Numbered from the stretch's first letter, positions 52,078-61,060 are shown. The stretch is 64,000 nt of DNA from Flexivirga endophytica (GCF_014640635.1 NZ_BMHI01000001.1:806001-870000), one strand, 5' to 3'. A program made the numbers and translations. The notes: generated by a model from the letters alone, not told the origin.

Positions 52078-52916
52078 ATAATGGGGTCACTGCGGCTCTC
52101 GCACCGCTGCCGCCCGGGTATGCCGAGGTGCTCGACCGAGTCGTCTGCGATCTCGCGGCGGACGCCCGGATCGTCGCACTGTGGCTCAGTGGCTCGCTCG
52201 GTCGCGGCGTGGCCGATGCGGGTAGCGACCTCGACCTGATCGTCACCGTCGCTGATGCGGCGAAGGTCGATCTCGGCGCTGCGTCTGACTCGACCTGGGC
52301 GTTCCTCGAGCCGGTCATCAGCTACGAGATGCCCGGTCTGCCAGGGAGTTTCGCACTGACGACCCCGACCGGACTGCGCGTCGACGTCGTGCTCGAAGCG
52401 GCTTCGGACATCGCCGGGACGCCATACCACCACCGGGTGCCGGTCTTCGACCGACGACCCGAACGCACCGCACTGCCCACTGTCGACCGAGCGCCGGACG
52501 CACCCGACACCGGACGCATGGAGGCGGTCGCGCTGGAGTTCGCACGCCAGCTGGCGATCTTCCCGGACGCGGTGGTGGCGCGACGGGACTGGCTGCTCGG
52601 CCAGGAGGCCGTCCACAACTACCGCGCCTTCCTCTACCAGTTGTATGTCGAGTCCAACCAGCCGTTGCCCCCGATGGGAGTCAAGCAGTGGTCGGCGAAA
52701 CTGACCGGACCCCAACGGGATCGGCTCGCGTCGTTGCCGGTGCCGGCGGCGGACGAGGAGTCGGTGATCGATGCCATGCAGCAGGTCCAGCGGGTGATCC
52801 GCACCGAGGGCCGCCAGATCGTCGAAGCAGCTGGTGCGGACTGGCCGGAGGACGCTGTGCGTGCCGGGCTCGCTCGCTGGCAGGCACGAGGCCTCGACGC
52901 CGGGTACGCCGGGTAA
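52074..52916 (+). CDS. Nucleotidyltransferase-domain protein
   Basis: The protein is 280 aa. The Pol-beta-type NTP-transferase motif is LWLSGSLGRGVADAGSDLDLIVTVAD (GSx..DxD), with a third acidic residue at RVDVVLEAAS. Similarity fits aminoglycoside-adenylyltransferase-like or minimal nucleotidyltransferases; no antidote-like partner is adjacent, so a toxin role is not indicated. The ATG at 52074 overlaps the M20 gene stop by 4 bases (ATGA). Function unknown. Confidence 0.78.
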   Translation: MNNGVTAALAPLPPGYAEVLDRVVCDLAADARIVALWLSGSLGRGVADAGSDLDLIVTVADAAKVDLGAASDSTWAFLEPVISYEMPGLPGSFALTTPTGLRVDVVLEAASDIAGTPYHHRVPVFDRRPERTALPTVDRAPDAPDTGRMEAVALEFARQLAIFPDAVVARRDWLLGQEAVHNYRAFLYQLYVESNQPLPPMGVKQWSAKLTGPQRDRLASLPVPAADEESVIDAMQQVQRVIRTEGRQIVEAAGADWPEDAVRAGLARWQARGLDAGYAG

Positions 52917-52926
52917 CGTCGATCTC

Positions 52927-53961
52927 ATGGCACAGGGCAGCTACGTCGAACCGACATACGAGCGCGACACGCGCTACATCAACGACCGCATCACGAAGGA
53001 TGGCAGCGATGGCTGGCCGGTCGAAGCCGGCCGCTATCGCCTCGTCGCCGCGCGAGCATGTCCGTGGGCCAGTCGGGCGATCATGGTGCGCCGGTTGCTC
53101 GGCCTGGAGGACGTGATCTCGCTCGGGCTGTGCGGACCGACGCACGACTCGGACAGCTGGACCTTCGACCTCGACGAGGGCGGCCTCGACCCGGTCCTCG
53201 GGATCCCGCGGCTGAAGGACGCCTACGAGAAGCGCTTTCCCGGCTACCCGCGCGGCATCACCGTGCCGGCGGTCGTGGACGTGCCGACCGGTGGTGTCGT
53301 CACCAACGACTTCGCCCAGATGACACTGGATTTCGCGACCGAGTGGACCGAGTTCCAGCGCGAGGGAGCACCCGACCTGTGGCCGGTCGGCCTCCGGGAG
53401 GAGATGGCGCCGGTGATGAAGCGGATCTACACCGAGGTCAACAACGGCGTCTACCGGTGCGGGTTCGCCGGGACCCAGGAGGCGTATGACGCGGCATACG
53501 ACCGCCTCTTCACCGCCCTCGACTGGTTGGAGGAGCGACTCACGGGACAGCGCTACCTGATGGGGGAGCACCTCACCTGCGCCGATGTCCGGCTCTTCAC
53601 GACCCTGGTGCGCTTCGATCCGGTCTATCACGGGCACTTCAAGTGCAACCGGCAGAAGCTGGACGAGTTTCCGGCCCTGTGGGCCTACGCCCGAGATCTG
53701 TTCCAGACACCGGGCTTCGGCGACACGGTCGACTTCTCGCAGATCAAGCACCACTACTACGAGGTGCACCGCGACGTGAACCCGGCCGGGATCGTCCCGG
53801 CGGGACCCGATCTGACCAACTGGTCGGATCCGCACGACCGCGAGTCGCTCGGCGGATCACCGTTCGGCGACGGCACGGCGCCCGGCGAGATCGCCGCCGC
53901 CGAGCGAGTGCCGCAGGCCAACAACCCGGCGGTCGGTCCGGACGGTCAGCTGGTGCGCTGA
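52927..53961 (+). CDS. Xi-class glutathione-transferase-like (Ecm4/YqjG) reductase, probably mycothiol-linked
   Basis: The protein is 344 aa. The N-terminal thioredoxin-like half has the active cysteine in RYRLVAARACPWASRAIMVRRL; the C-terminal helical half has LMGEHLTCADVRLFTTLVRFDPVYHGHFKCN. This is the S-glutathionyl-hydroquinone reductase (Ecm4) family. Actinobacteria mostly use mycothiol rather than glutathione, so a mycothiol conjugate substrate is an inference. The start fits a leaderless mRNA (TAACGT 52914-52919 plus seven bases). The 3' end overlaps the convergent DUF2330 gene by 16 bases. Confidence 0.9.
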   Translation: MAQGSYVEPTYERDTRYINDRITKDGSDGWPVEAGRYRLVAARACPWASRAIMVRRLLGLEDVISLGLCGPTHDSDSWTFDLDEGGLDPVLGIPRLKDAYEKRFPGYPRGITVPAVVDVPTGGVVTNDFAQMTLDFATEWTEFQREGAPDLWPVGLREEMAPVMKRIYTEVNNGVYRCGFAGTQEAYDAAYDRLFTALDWLEERLTGQRYLMGEHLTCADVRLFTTLVRFDPVYHGHFKCNRQKLDEFPALWAYARDLFQTPGFGDTVDFSQIKHHYYEVHRDVNPAGIVPAGPDLTNWSDPHDRESLGGSPFGDGTAPGEIAAAERVPQANNPAVGPDGQLVR

Positions 53962-55025
53962 CGTCGGCGAAGCAGCACGATCACGCCACCGGAGATCCCG
54001 CCGACCAGCAGCACCAGGAGCACCGCGACGTCGACGGGGATGAAGTATTCATCGTCGTAGGTGTAGCGGATGACCGGTGTGTCGTGCGCCGCGCGGGCGA
54101 AGGTGAAGTCGCTGCGCACCTGCTGAGCCGGCCGGTCGAACGACTGCGTGATCTCGGTCAGCCAGGGATTCTCGGCGCTGAGTCGCCTCAGGTCGGGTGA
54201 GGTCACCAGCGAGGTCCGCACCCGATCGGCGTACACCGTCTGCATCTCACCCCGGCCGGCCGTCGGGTCGGTCCGTGAGACCCGGTGGGCGGCGAGCACG
54301 TATGTCCGGACCTGCTGAGTTTCCTTGGCACCACGTGACATTCGCATCGGGTAGACCAGTCGGTCGCTCTTGAAGGACAGGCTGACCGGTGGCAGGCCAC
54401 CGGACAACGACCTGCCCTCCGCCGTCAGGCTCATCGCGGTGAATGCCCAACCCCGATCGAGGTATGGCGTCACGAGCGCCTCGAACTGCGGCGACATGAC
54501 GAACCCGCGCTTGTCCAGCCAGGCGTGCAGATCGCCCGCATCGCTCGCGGTCAGGCTGATGGCTTCCAACGGCCCGAGGTCGACCGTGTCGAGCACCCGG
54601 ACGCCTGACGAAGGAGCGCCCGCGGAGTAGTTGACGTCGGACCCGTCCGACCCGTCGCCGAAGATCGCCGGCGGGCCGAAGAGGTGGTGGCGCACTCGTT
54701 TGCGCGGCGCAGCCTGTCGTTCCAGGTCAGTGAAGAGGTTCCGGTCGGCCAGCGTCGGTGTTGCCGGCTTCGGTGTCGGCACGAGCAGCCCGGCGCGGGT
54801 GGCGTCGGAACGAGCCGACAGCGACATCACGATGGTCTCGCGCCCGGCGGACCGCGTGACCAATGCGGTCTCGCCGATGACGGTCATGGATCTGCCTGGT
54901 TCGTGGACCATTCCGCCGCACGCACAGGCCTCCGCAGGTGGCGTCACCGTGAACAGACCCATCGTCGCCACGAGCGCGGCCACCGTGACCTGGACAATCC
55001 GGCGTAGCCACGGACCGACCACCAT
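53946..55025 (-). CDS. DUF2330 secreted/membrane protein
   Basis: The protein is about 359 aa. A signal peptide (RIVQVTVAALVATMGLFTVTPPAEA|CACGG) is followed by CACGGMVHEPG, the conserved DUF2330 start, and by a C-terminal membrane helix (VDVAVLLVLLVGGISGGVIVLL) plus basic tail. It is thus an exported, membrane-tethered protein of unknown role. ATG 55025 has AGAGGA six bases upstream; ATG 55043 is in frame and possible. Confidence 0.82.
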   Translation of the reverse strand: MVVGPWLRRIVQVTVAALVATMGLFTVTPPAEACACGGMVHEPGRSMTVIGETALVTRSAGRETIVMSLSARSDATRAGLLVPTPKPATPTLADRNLFTDLERQAAPRKRVRHHLFGPPAIFGDGSDGSDVNYSAGAPSSGVRVLDTVDLGPLEAISLTASDAGDLHAWLDKRGFVMSPQFEALVTPYLDRGWAFTAMSLTAEGRSLSGGLPPVSLSFKSDRLVYPMRMSRGAKETQQVRTYVLAAHRVSRTDPTAGRGEMQTVYADRVRTSLVTSPDLRRLSAENPWLTEITQSFDRPAQQVRSDFTFARAAHDTPVIRYTYDDEYFIPVDVAVLLVLLVGGISGGVIVLLRRRQRTS

Positions 55026-55135
55026 CGTCGTTGTTCCTCTCATCGGGGACGTTGCATATCCGAGGCAGGCGGGCGCGCCCCGGTTCCACGACGTCGTGGG
55101 CGTTGCCGAATCGTGACGGCGATACCGTCGATGCC

Positions 55136-56113
55136 ATGCGGAGGATTCCTGTGGTCATGGACGTGGACACCGGTGTGGACGATGCGTGCGCGCTGTTGCT
55201 CGCGGCGCTGCATCCCGAGATCGAGCTACGTGCGGTCACCTGCGTCGGCGGCAACACCGATGTCGCACAGGTCACGCGAAACACCTTGGCAGTGCTGGAG
55301 ATCGCCGGCCGAGAGGACGTGCCGGTCGGTCGTGGCGCCGAGCGGCCGCTCATCGAGCGGGCGGTGCATGCACGGCACGTGCACGGCGACGACGGGATGG
55401 GCGACCTGGACTGGGTGCACACCGATCGTCAGCCGGACCCCAGGCACGCCGTCGAGCTGCTGCGGGACGTGCTGGGCTCGGCGCCCGAGCCGGTCACCTT
55501 GGTGCCCACCGCTCCGATGACCAACGTCGCGCTGCTGGCTCGCACCTACCCGGACGCGCTGCGAGGCGTGGGCCGGATCGTGTTCATGGGAGGTGCCGCC
55601 CAGCGGGGCAACGCCACCGCATCGGCGGAGTTCAACGTCTTCCACGACCCGGAGGCGACGGCCATCGTGCTCGACGTGGCCGCGGAGCGCGGCATACCCG
55701 TGACGATGTACGGGCTGGACGTCTTCTACGAACCGAAGGTGAGCCGGGCCGAAGCGCGACAGCTCGTGTCCTCGGGGACGGATGCGACCCGTCTAGCCGG
55801 GGAACTCGTCGAATTCCAGTGCGAGCGTTTCGGATCCGATGAGGCGACGATCGGTGACGCCGGCGCGGTGTGTGCGGTGATCGACCCGGAAGGCATCGGC
55901 ACCACCGAGCTTCCGGTGCGTGTCGAGCTGGCGGGCACTTGGTCCCGCGGCCGCACGATCGTCGATGTTCGCGATTGGAGCGGCGACCTTGACCACGACC
56001 CGCACGGCCGCGCCGACGCGATGATCGACGTCGCGCTGGAGATCGACGGGCGTCGGTATGCCGATCTGTGGTTGGACACCATCGGAGGGACGCCACGGGG
56101 CGCGATTTCGTGA
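55136..56113 (+). CDS. Inosine-uridine-preferring nucleoside hydrolase family protein
   Basis: The protein is 325 aa. The calcium site is VVMDVDTGVDDACALLLAA; GNTDVAQVTRNTLAVLE, TLVPTAPMTNVALL and FMGGAAQRGNATASAEFNVFHDPEA complete the fold. It hydrolyses ribonucleosides to base and ribose in salvage. The start fits a leaderless mRNA (TACCGT 55123-55128, then seven bases). adoK lies 4 kb downstream but is not operonic. Confidence 0.92.
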   Translation: MRRIPVVMDVDTGVDDACALLLAALHPEIELRAVTCVGGNTDVAQVTRNTLAVLEIAGREDVPVGRGAERPLIERAVHARHVHGDDGMGDLDWVHTDRQPDPRHAVELLRDVLGSAPEPVTLVPTAPMTNVALLARTYPDALRGVGRIVFMGGAAQRGNATASAEFNVFHDPEATAIVLDVAAERGIPVTMYGLDVFYEPKVSRAEARQLVSSGTDATRLAGELVEFQCERFGSDEATIGDAGAVCAVIDPEGIGTTELPVRVELAGTWSRGRTIVDVRDWSGDLDHDPHGRADAMIDVALEIDGRRYADLWLDTIGGTPRGAIS

Positions 56114-56133
56114 CGACGGGCGTTCAGTAGGAC

Positions 56134-56829
56134 ATGGACCAGTGGTGGGACCGTGCGACCGCGATCACGCCTGCTCCGGACCAGCGCGGCACGCTGCTGT
56201 TGGCGCTGGTCGCCGCGGCGTGCATCCTCTGGTCTCCCGTATGGCGCATGACGCGACACCTCGTCACAGTGGTCCACGAGGGTGCACATGGCCTGGTCGC
56301 GTTGCTGGTGGGGCGCCGCCTCGCCGGCATACGGCTGCACTCGGACAGTTCGGGCCTCACCGTCTCCAAGGGGCGGCCTACCGGAGTCGGGATGGTGCTG
56401 ACCCTGCTTGCGGGGTATGTCGGCCCCGCCGTGCTGGGAGTGCTGCTCTCGACCGGGGTGCACAGCGGCCACGCGGTCGGCACGTTGTGGTTGTTGCTCG
56501 TCGCGCTCGCCTTGTTGCTGTTGCAGATCCGCAACCTCTACGGCCTGTGCGTGGTGTTGGTCAGCGGTGTCGGGCTGTTCGCCGTGACCTGGTGGTTGGA
56601 CCCGACGGCGCAGACCGCCATCGCGCAGACGATCGGCTGGTTCCTGTTGCTCGCCGGACCGTGGTCGCTCATCGACCTGCAGCGCAGTCGGCACGCCGGC
56701 GTGGCCCCGCAGTCCGATCCTGACCAGCTCGCCCGCATCACCGGAGTGCCCGGCCTGATCTGGTGGTCACTGATGTTCCTGTCGTCGCTCGGCTGCCTCG
56801 CTGGGGGAGCTCGCCTCCTGCTGGGGTGA
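56134..56829 (+). CDS. M50B-like membrane metalloprotease family protein
   Basis: The protein is 231 aa, with about six hydrophobic segments. VVHEGAHGLVALLVGRRL carries HEGAH, the HExxH zinc motif of site-2-protease-like M50B proteins. A clear second acidic or PDZ element is missing. Such proteins may cleave membrane-bound substrates or simply share the fold. The ATG lies 20 bases after the nucleoside hydrolase stop. Confidence 0.75.
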   Translation: MDQWWDRATAITPAPDQRGTLLLALVAAACILWSPVWRMTRHLVTVVHEGAHGLVALLVGRRLAGIRLHSDSSGLTVSKGRPTGVGMVLTLLAGYVGPAVLGVLLSTGVHSGHAVGTLWLLLVALALLLLQIRNLYGLCVVLVSGVGLFAVTWWLDPTAQTAIAQTIGWFLLLAGPWSLIDLQRSRHAGVAPQSDPDQLARITGVPGLIWWSLMFLSSLGCLAGGARLLLG

Positions 56830-56858
56830 TGCGGGTCGGTGGTGGTCACAATGGTGCG

Positions 56859-57893
56859 GTGCGCGTTCTGATCTGTGGTGACCACTGGGGCGATCTGGCG
56901 GCGGCGGACGTGACGTCCGCGATCGCCAGCGGATGGCAGGAACGACAACCGACGGCGGAAGTCGTGGCGGTGCCATTCTCGTCCGGGGGCCAGGGTTTCG
57001 TCGCCACGGTCGCGGCTTCCTTGAACGTCGATCCTGAGGAAGCTCAGTCGCATTCGCACCTGTGCCACGGTGACGCGCACTACCTCGACGGTGCGGCACT
57101 GACAGGCGGCGGTGACTCGGGCCCGCTGGGTGCCGCGATTGCCGACGCGGTCGACGCGGGCGCGAAACGGATCGTCGTCGGCGTCGGAGACGCCGCTGGC
57201 GTCGACGGCGGCGCTGGTCTGATGCACGCACTCGGCCGCAGCGCCGACCTCGCGCTGGCGCTGCCACAAGCCGTCGAACGCACCCATGGTGTGGAGCTCG
57301 TGGCGGCATACAAGGAGGACATCGCACTGCTCGGTCTGAAGGGCGCGTCGGCCACCGCCGTCGACACCCTCGGCTGGACCAAACAACAAGCACAGGATGC
57401 CGAGGCGTGCATCGGCGAGTTCGTCGCGCAGGTACGTCGCATCCTGCCGCCACGCACGGACCTGCTGACCGGGAAGGTCCACCGTCTCGACCGCGACCCC
57501 GGCAGCGGCGCCGGCGGCGGCGTCGGCTTCGCCCTGGGGATCCTGGGAGCACGCATGCTGCCCGGCGCCGACTTCTTCGCCGAGATCGTCGGGCTCGACC
57601 GGCACGTCGCGGCCGCCGACCTCGTCGTCGTGGCGACGCGCATCTTCGACTGGCGCAGCCTCGCCTACGACACGGTGGCGACAACGGTGCAGGCAGCTAC
57701 TGCGGCTGCGACGCCCGCCATCGTGCTCGCCGAACGTCTCGACGTCGGACGCCGCGAGACCATGTCGTTGGGGGCATCCGCGGCATACCCGCTGACGGAC
57801 CCGCACAGCCTGCGCCGCCGGATGGACGCTGAACCGCGCGCGGCGCTCGCGGCACTGGCACGCCGAGTGGCGGGCACCTGGTCAGCGACCTGA
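56859..57893 (+). CDS. Glycerate kinase family protein
   Basis: The protein is 344 aa. VRVLICGDHWGDLAAADVTSAI at the start, the Gly-rich AKRIVVGVGDAAGVDGGAGLMHAL, PGSGAGGGVGFAL and the C-terminal TPAIVLAERLDVGRRETMSLGASAAYPL match the GckI/GlxK family (2-phosphoglycerate from glycerate, ATP). The start is ambiguous: GTG 56859 begins the conserved RVLI strand and has CACAAT six bases before it; ATG 56829 overlaps the M50 stop and adds ten residues. The active-site identity is likely but the gene is not part of an obvious glyoxylate pathway here. Confidence 0.82.
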   Translation: MRVLICGDHWGDLAAADVTSAIASGWQERQPTAEVVAVPFSSGGQGFVATVAASLNVDPEEAQSHSHLCHGDAHYLDGAALTGGGDSGPLGAAIADAVDAGAKRIVVGVGDAAGVDGGAGLMHALGRSADLALALPQAVERTHGVELVAAYKEDIALLGLKGASATAVDTLGWTKQQAQDAEACIGEFVAQVRRILPPRTDLLTGKVHRLDRDPGSGAGGGVGFALGILGARMLPGADFFAEIVGLDRHVAAADLVVVATRIFDWRSLAYDTVATTVQAATAAATPAIVLAERLDVGRRETMSLGASAAYPLTDPHSLRRRMDAEPRAALAALARRVAGTWSAT

Positions 57894-58027
57894 CCGGCAG
57901 GACGTACCCTGGAGGGACAGGCACCGCAGAACGTCGGCCGGCGTGCCCCACGGGAACAAGATCGATGGACCCCGTGTTGGCGCTGTTGACCACCACCGTT
58001 CGACCGCAACGAGAAGGACTTGATGCA

Positions 58028-58390
58028 ATGAGCGTCGACACCAACGCCTCTACGACCACCGAGACCCACAACGTCGAGCTGACCGAGATCGCCGCCGGCA
58101 AGGTCAAGAGCTTGCTCGAACAAGAAGGTCGCGACGACCTGCGACTGCGCGTCGGCGTGCAGCCCGGCGGTTGCTCGGGCCTCGTCTACCAGCTCTACTT
58201 CGACGAGCGCACGCTCGACGGTGACCTGGTGCGCGACTTCGGCGGTGTCGAGGTCGTCATCGACCGGATGAGCGCTCCCTACCTGGACGGCGCCAAGATC
58301 GATTTCGCCGACACCATCGAGAAGCAGGGCTTCACCATCGACAACCCCAACGCAGGCAGCTCCTGCGCCTGCGGCGACAGCTTCAGCTGA
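58028..58390 (+). CDS. erpA: Iron-sulphur cluster insertion protein
   Basis: The protein is 120 aa. The HesB/IscA cysteines are in QPGGCSGLVYQLYF and NAGSSCACGDSF (C-x..-C-x-C). It receives Fe-S clusters from scaffold proteins and passes them to target enzymes. ATG 58028 has GAGAAGGA upstream; the frame is open to 57965 but the RBS and homologues mark 58028. A long hairpin follows directly, homologous to that after the secreted-protein gene. Confidence 0.94.
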   Translation: MSVDTNASTTTETHNVELTEIAAGKVKSLLEQEGRDDLRLRVGVQPGGCSGLVYQLYFDERTLDGDLVRDFGGVEVVIDRMSAPYLDGAKIDFADTIEKQGFTIDNPNAGSSCACGDSFS

Positions 58391-58467
58391 GTTTTCTGCT
58401 GCAGCTCCTCGCAGAACAGACGGAGGGCGTCAACGAACGAGTTCGTTGACGCCCTCCGTCTGTTCTG
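58391..58467 (+). terminator. Long perfect hairpin after erpA (element B)
   Basis: GTTTT follows the stop, then 58412-58438 and 58441-58467 form a perfect 27-bp inverted repeat with a 2-nt GA spacer and CGAACGAGTTCG apex. GGTCGTCGCTTTCGCGGCCGTCGG follows from about 58466. Architecture and flanks match element A at 6185-6260, while the stem sequence differs. Confidence 0.88.
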
Positions 58468-58550
58468 GTCGTCGCTTTCGCGGCCGTCGGCTGGTCGTGC
58501 TGTCGCCTTGTGCGGGGCTGTCACCCGTCGCCTCCGCGGCGCAGCACATG

Positions 58551-58612
58551 CCCCGAAAGGTCGCTTACCAGCGGGTATGGCGCCATACCCGCTGGTAAGC
58601 GACCATTCGGGG
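58551..58612. repeat. 62-bp near-perfect palindrome
   Basis: Bases 58559-58581 and 58582-58604 are exact inverted copies with no spacer, and the outer CCCCGAA/TTCGGGG extends the arms to 31 bases with one mismatch (58558 with 58605). It sits between erpA and the convergent M20 gene, so it may end both transcripts; as DNA it could form a cruciform. Confidence 0.9.
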
Positions 58613-58652
58613 CGATTGCAGCAGGGCGCCGCTGCAGGGCACCGGTCGTCCC

Positions 58653-59966
58653 TCAGAGACCCTGCAGCAGCGCGCGGTACCAGCGGATCCCCTCGAGGTA
58701 CGAGTCCACCGTCAAGTGCTCGTCGACACTGTGCAGGCTCTGTCGCTGCGCTTCGCTCATCCGGAACGGGTTGAAGCGATAGCAGTTGTGCCAGACCTGC
58801 TGGAAGTGCCGGGCGTCAGTGGCGGCCATCACGACATACGGGACCGGCACCACGTCCGGCATCACTTCCCGGGTGGTCCGCTCGAGCAACTCGAACGCGT
58901 CGCCCAGGTCCGCCACCGGACTCGGGTCGTAGGCGCTGTGCACCACCACCTCGATGTCGTCACCGACCAGGGTGCGTACCCGGTCGATCGCTTCCTCGGC
59001 GGTCTCGGTGACGGCGACCCGGAGGTTGACGCCGGCAGTTGCGGTCGTCGCCAGCACGTTGTTGGCAGGCGCGCCGCTGAGCTGGGTGATCGCGTAGGTC
59101 GTGCGAGCCATGGCAGCCGTGGCGGGGCCCAGCCGCGCGAAGATCTTCGACAGCGGACGGCGCAACGTCGCTGCCCTGCTGACCAGTGCGCCGAACGGAC
59201 CGTGGACGTGCGGCGCGACCCGCTGGAGCATCGCGATCGCCGGCTCCGGCAACTGGGCGGGTGCCGGGTGCTTCTCCAGGGTGAGGATCGCGCGGGCGAG
59301 TTTCGCCGGCGCACTGTTCTTCGGCGGCATCGACGCGTGGCCACCCTCTGCACGTGCGATGAGCTCGGCCTCGACAACGCCCTTCTCGGTAAGCCCGATC
59401 ACCGCGAGCGGCTCGGACACACCGGGGAAGGCGCCGCTGACCGCCATACCTCCCTCGTCCAGCACCAGCCACGGCTCGACCCCGCGTTCGCGCAAAGCCT
59501 CGACCGCTGCGGGAGCGGTGGTGCCGTGCACCTCCTCGTCCGCGCCGAACGACAGCCACACGTCCTGCTCCGGTCGCACGCCCTCGGCGAGGAGTTCCTC
59601 GACCGCCGCGCAGATCGCCACGAGCGAGCCCTTGCAGTCCAGCGTGCCGCGACCCCAGATGACGCCGTCCACGACCTCGCCGTCGTATGCCGGATGCGTC
59701 CACTCGTCGCGCGGATTGACCGGTACCACGTCCTGGTGGGCCATCAGGACGATCGGTCGCTGGTCCGCGGCGTCACGGCGCTCGCCCGGCCACCGCAGCA
59801 ACAGCGCGTGATCGGGCAGTTCGACCTGCTCGCAGACCTCGAACAGTCTCGGGAAGTGGGACCGGAGATCCTCGTGCAGCCCGTCGAACTCGGCGTCGAC
59901 GTCGGGTTCCCCGACGACGGTGCGGCGCCCAACGGCGGCCTGGAGAGCGGCGACAGCATCGGTCAT
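58653..59966 (-). CDS. M20 family peptidase (carboxypeptidase/acylase-like)
   Basis: The protein is 437 aa. LMAHQDVVPVNPRDEW has the first metal ligands, WGRGTLDCKGSLVAI the bridging Asp, and SFGADEEVHGTTA the catalytic Glu. ELIARAEGGHASMPPKNSA is the lid-domain His region, VMAATDARHFQQVWHNCYRFNPFRM the C-terminal His. It differs from the M20 protein at 50716 and belongs to the larger carboxypeptidase-S-like group. TAGACT (complement of 59974-59979) then seven bases marks a leaderless ATG 59966. Confidence 0.9.
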   Translation of the reverse strand: MTDAVAALQAAVGRRTVVGEPDVDAEFDGLHEDLRSHFPRLFEVCEQVELPDHALLLRWPGERRDAADQRPIVLMAHQDVVPVNPRDEWTHPAYDGEVVDGVIWGRGTLDCKGSLVAICAAVEELLAEGVRPEQDVWLSFGADEEVHGTTAPAAVEALRERGVEPWLVLDEGGMAVSGAFPGVSEPLAVIGLTEKGVVEAELIARAEGGHASMPPKNSAPAKLARAILTLEKHPAPAQLPEPAIAMLQRVAPHVHGPFGALVSRAATLRRPLSKIFARLGPATAAMARTTYAITQLSGAPANNVLATTATAGVNLRVAVTETAEEAIDRVRTLVGDDIEVVVHSAYDPSPVADLGDAFELLERTTREVMPDVVPVPYVVMAATDARHFQQVWHNCYRFNPFRMSEAQRQSLHSVDEHLTVDSYLEGIRWYRALLQGL

Positions 59967-60046
59967 GGCCGGGAGTCTAGGGCCGGGGCCGAGTGACGCA
60001 TCCGTATTCGGTCGGTGTCCCCTCACCGAGCGGGACCGGCGCCGTT

Positions 60047-60052
60047 TAGGTT
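60047..60052 (+). promoter_or_regulatory. -10 element for a leaderless adoK mRNA
   Basis: TAGGTT ends six bases before the ATG at 60059; no Shine-Dalgarno is present. Confidence 0.6.
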
Positions 60053-60058
60053 GGTCCC

Positions 60059-61045
60059 ATGAAAATCGCTGTGACCGGCTCCATCGCCACCGATCACCTG
60101 ATGACCTTCAAGGGTCGCTTCGCCGACTCCCTCGTCGTCGAGCAGTTGGACAAGCTCTCGTTGTCCTTCCTCGCCGACGATCTGCAGATCCGGCGAGGGG
60201 GAGTGGCAGCCAACATCTGCTTCGGTATGGCGAACCTCGGCCTCCATCCAGTCCTGGTCGACGCGGTCGGTGAGGACTTCGCCGACTACCGATCGTGGCT
60301 GGAGCGGCACGGCGTCGACTGCGAGTCGGTCTACGTGTCCGAGACCAAGCACACCGCGCGCTTCGTGTGCACCACCGACGACGACATGGCACAGATCGCG
60401 ACCTTCTACGCCGGTGCGATGAGTGAGGCACGCGAGATCGAGCTCGAGCCGGTCGCGAAGCGGCTCGGGGGCTTGGACATGGTCATGGTCGGCCCGTCCG
60501 ACCCGGAGGGGATGCGCCGCCACACGGTGGAGTGTCGCCAGCGCGGTATCCCGTTCATCGCCGATCCGAGCCAGCAGCTCGCCTTCGCCGACGGCCCCTT
60601 CATCCGCGATCTCATCAGTGGCGCCGACTACCTGTTCACCAACGAGTACGAAGCGCACATGACCGAGCAGAAGACGGGCTGGTCCGCCGACGAGATCCTC
60701 GAGCAGGTAGGCACCCGTGTCATCACCAAGGGCAAGGACGGCGCCGTCATCCTGCGTCGCGGCGAGGACCCGATCGAGGTCCCGGTCGCCCGCGAGGTCG
60801 GCCGCGTCGACCCGACCGGCGTCGGCGACGCCTTCCGCGCCGGTTTCATGGCCGGCCTGACCTGGGAGCTCGACCTGCGCACCTGCGCCGAGATCGGGTC
60901 GATGCTGGCCACCTACGTGCTGGAGACGGTCGGCACCCAGGAGTACATCCTGCGCAAGCAGGACTTCCTCACCCGGCTGGGTCAGTCGTATGGCGAGAAG
61001 ACCGTCGCCACCGTCGAGCCGCTGTTGAACTGCCCGCGCGGCTGA
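60059..61045 (+). CDS. adoK: Adenosine kinase, PfkB family
   Basis: The protein is 328 aa. IAVTGSIATDHLMTFKGRFADSL, LSLSFLADDLQIRRGGVAANICF, SETKHTARFVCTTDDDMAQIATFY and the catalytic RVDPTGVGDAFRAGFMAGL closely match M. tuberculosis AdoK (Rv2202c), from memory. It phosphorylates adenosine in salvage and belongs to the ribokinase fold rather than the eukaryotic adenosine kinase group. The anion-hole DPTGVGDAFRAG and the GG of RRGGVA are intact. Short spacing to the aat gene (15 bases) suggests one transcript. Confidence 0.9.
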   Translation: MKIAVTGSIATDHLMTFKGRFADSLVVEQLDKLSLSFLADDLQIRRGGVAANICFGMANLGLHPVLVDAVGEDFADYRSWLERHGVDCESVYVSETKHTARFVCTTDDDMAQIATFYAGAMSEAREIELEPVAKRLGGLDMVMVGPSDPEGMRRHTVECRQRGIPFIADPSQQLAFADGPFIRDLISGADYLFTNEYEAHMTEQKTGWSADEILEQVGTRVITKGKDGAVILRRGEDPIEVPVAREVGRVDPTGVGDAFRAGFMAGLTWELDLRTCAEIGSMLATYVLETVGTQEYILRKQDFLTRLGQSYGEKTVATVEPLLNCPRG

Positions 61046-61060
61046 TCCACCGACACCGCC

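Noticed and set aside
52074-52916. Nucleotidyltransferase as a toxin of a MNT/HEPN or AbiE pair
   Set aside because: It is larger than minimal MNT proteins, is coupled to an M20 peptidase and has no HEPN or antitoxin partner.
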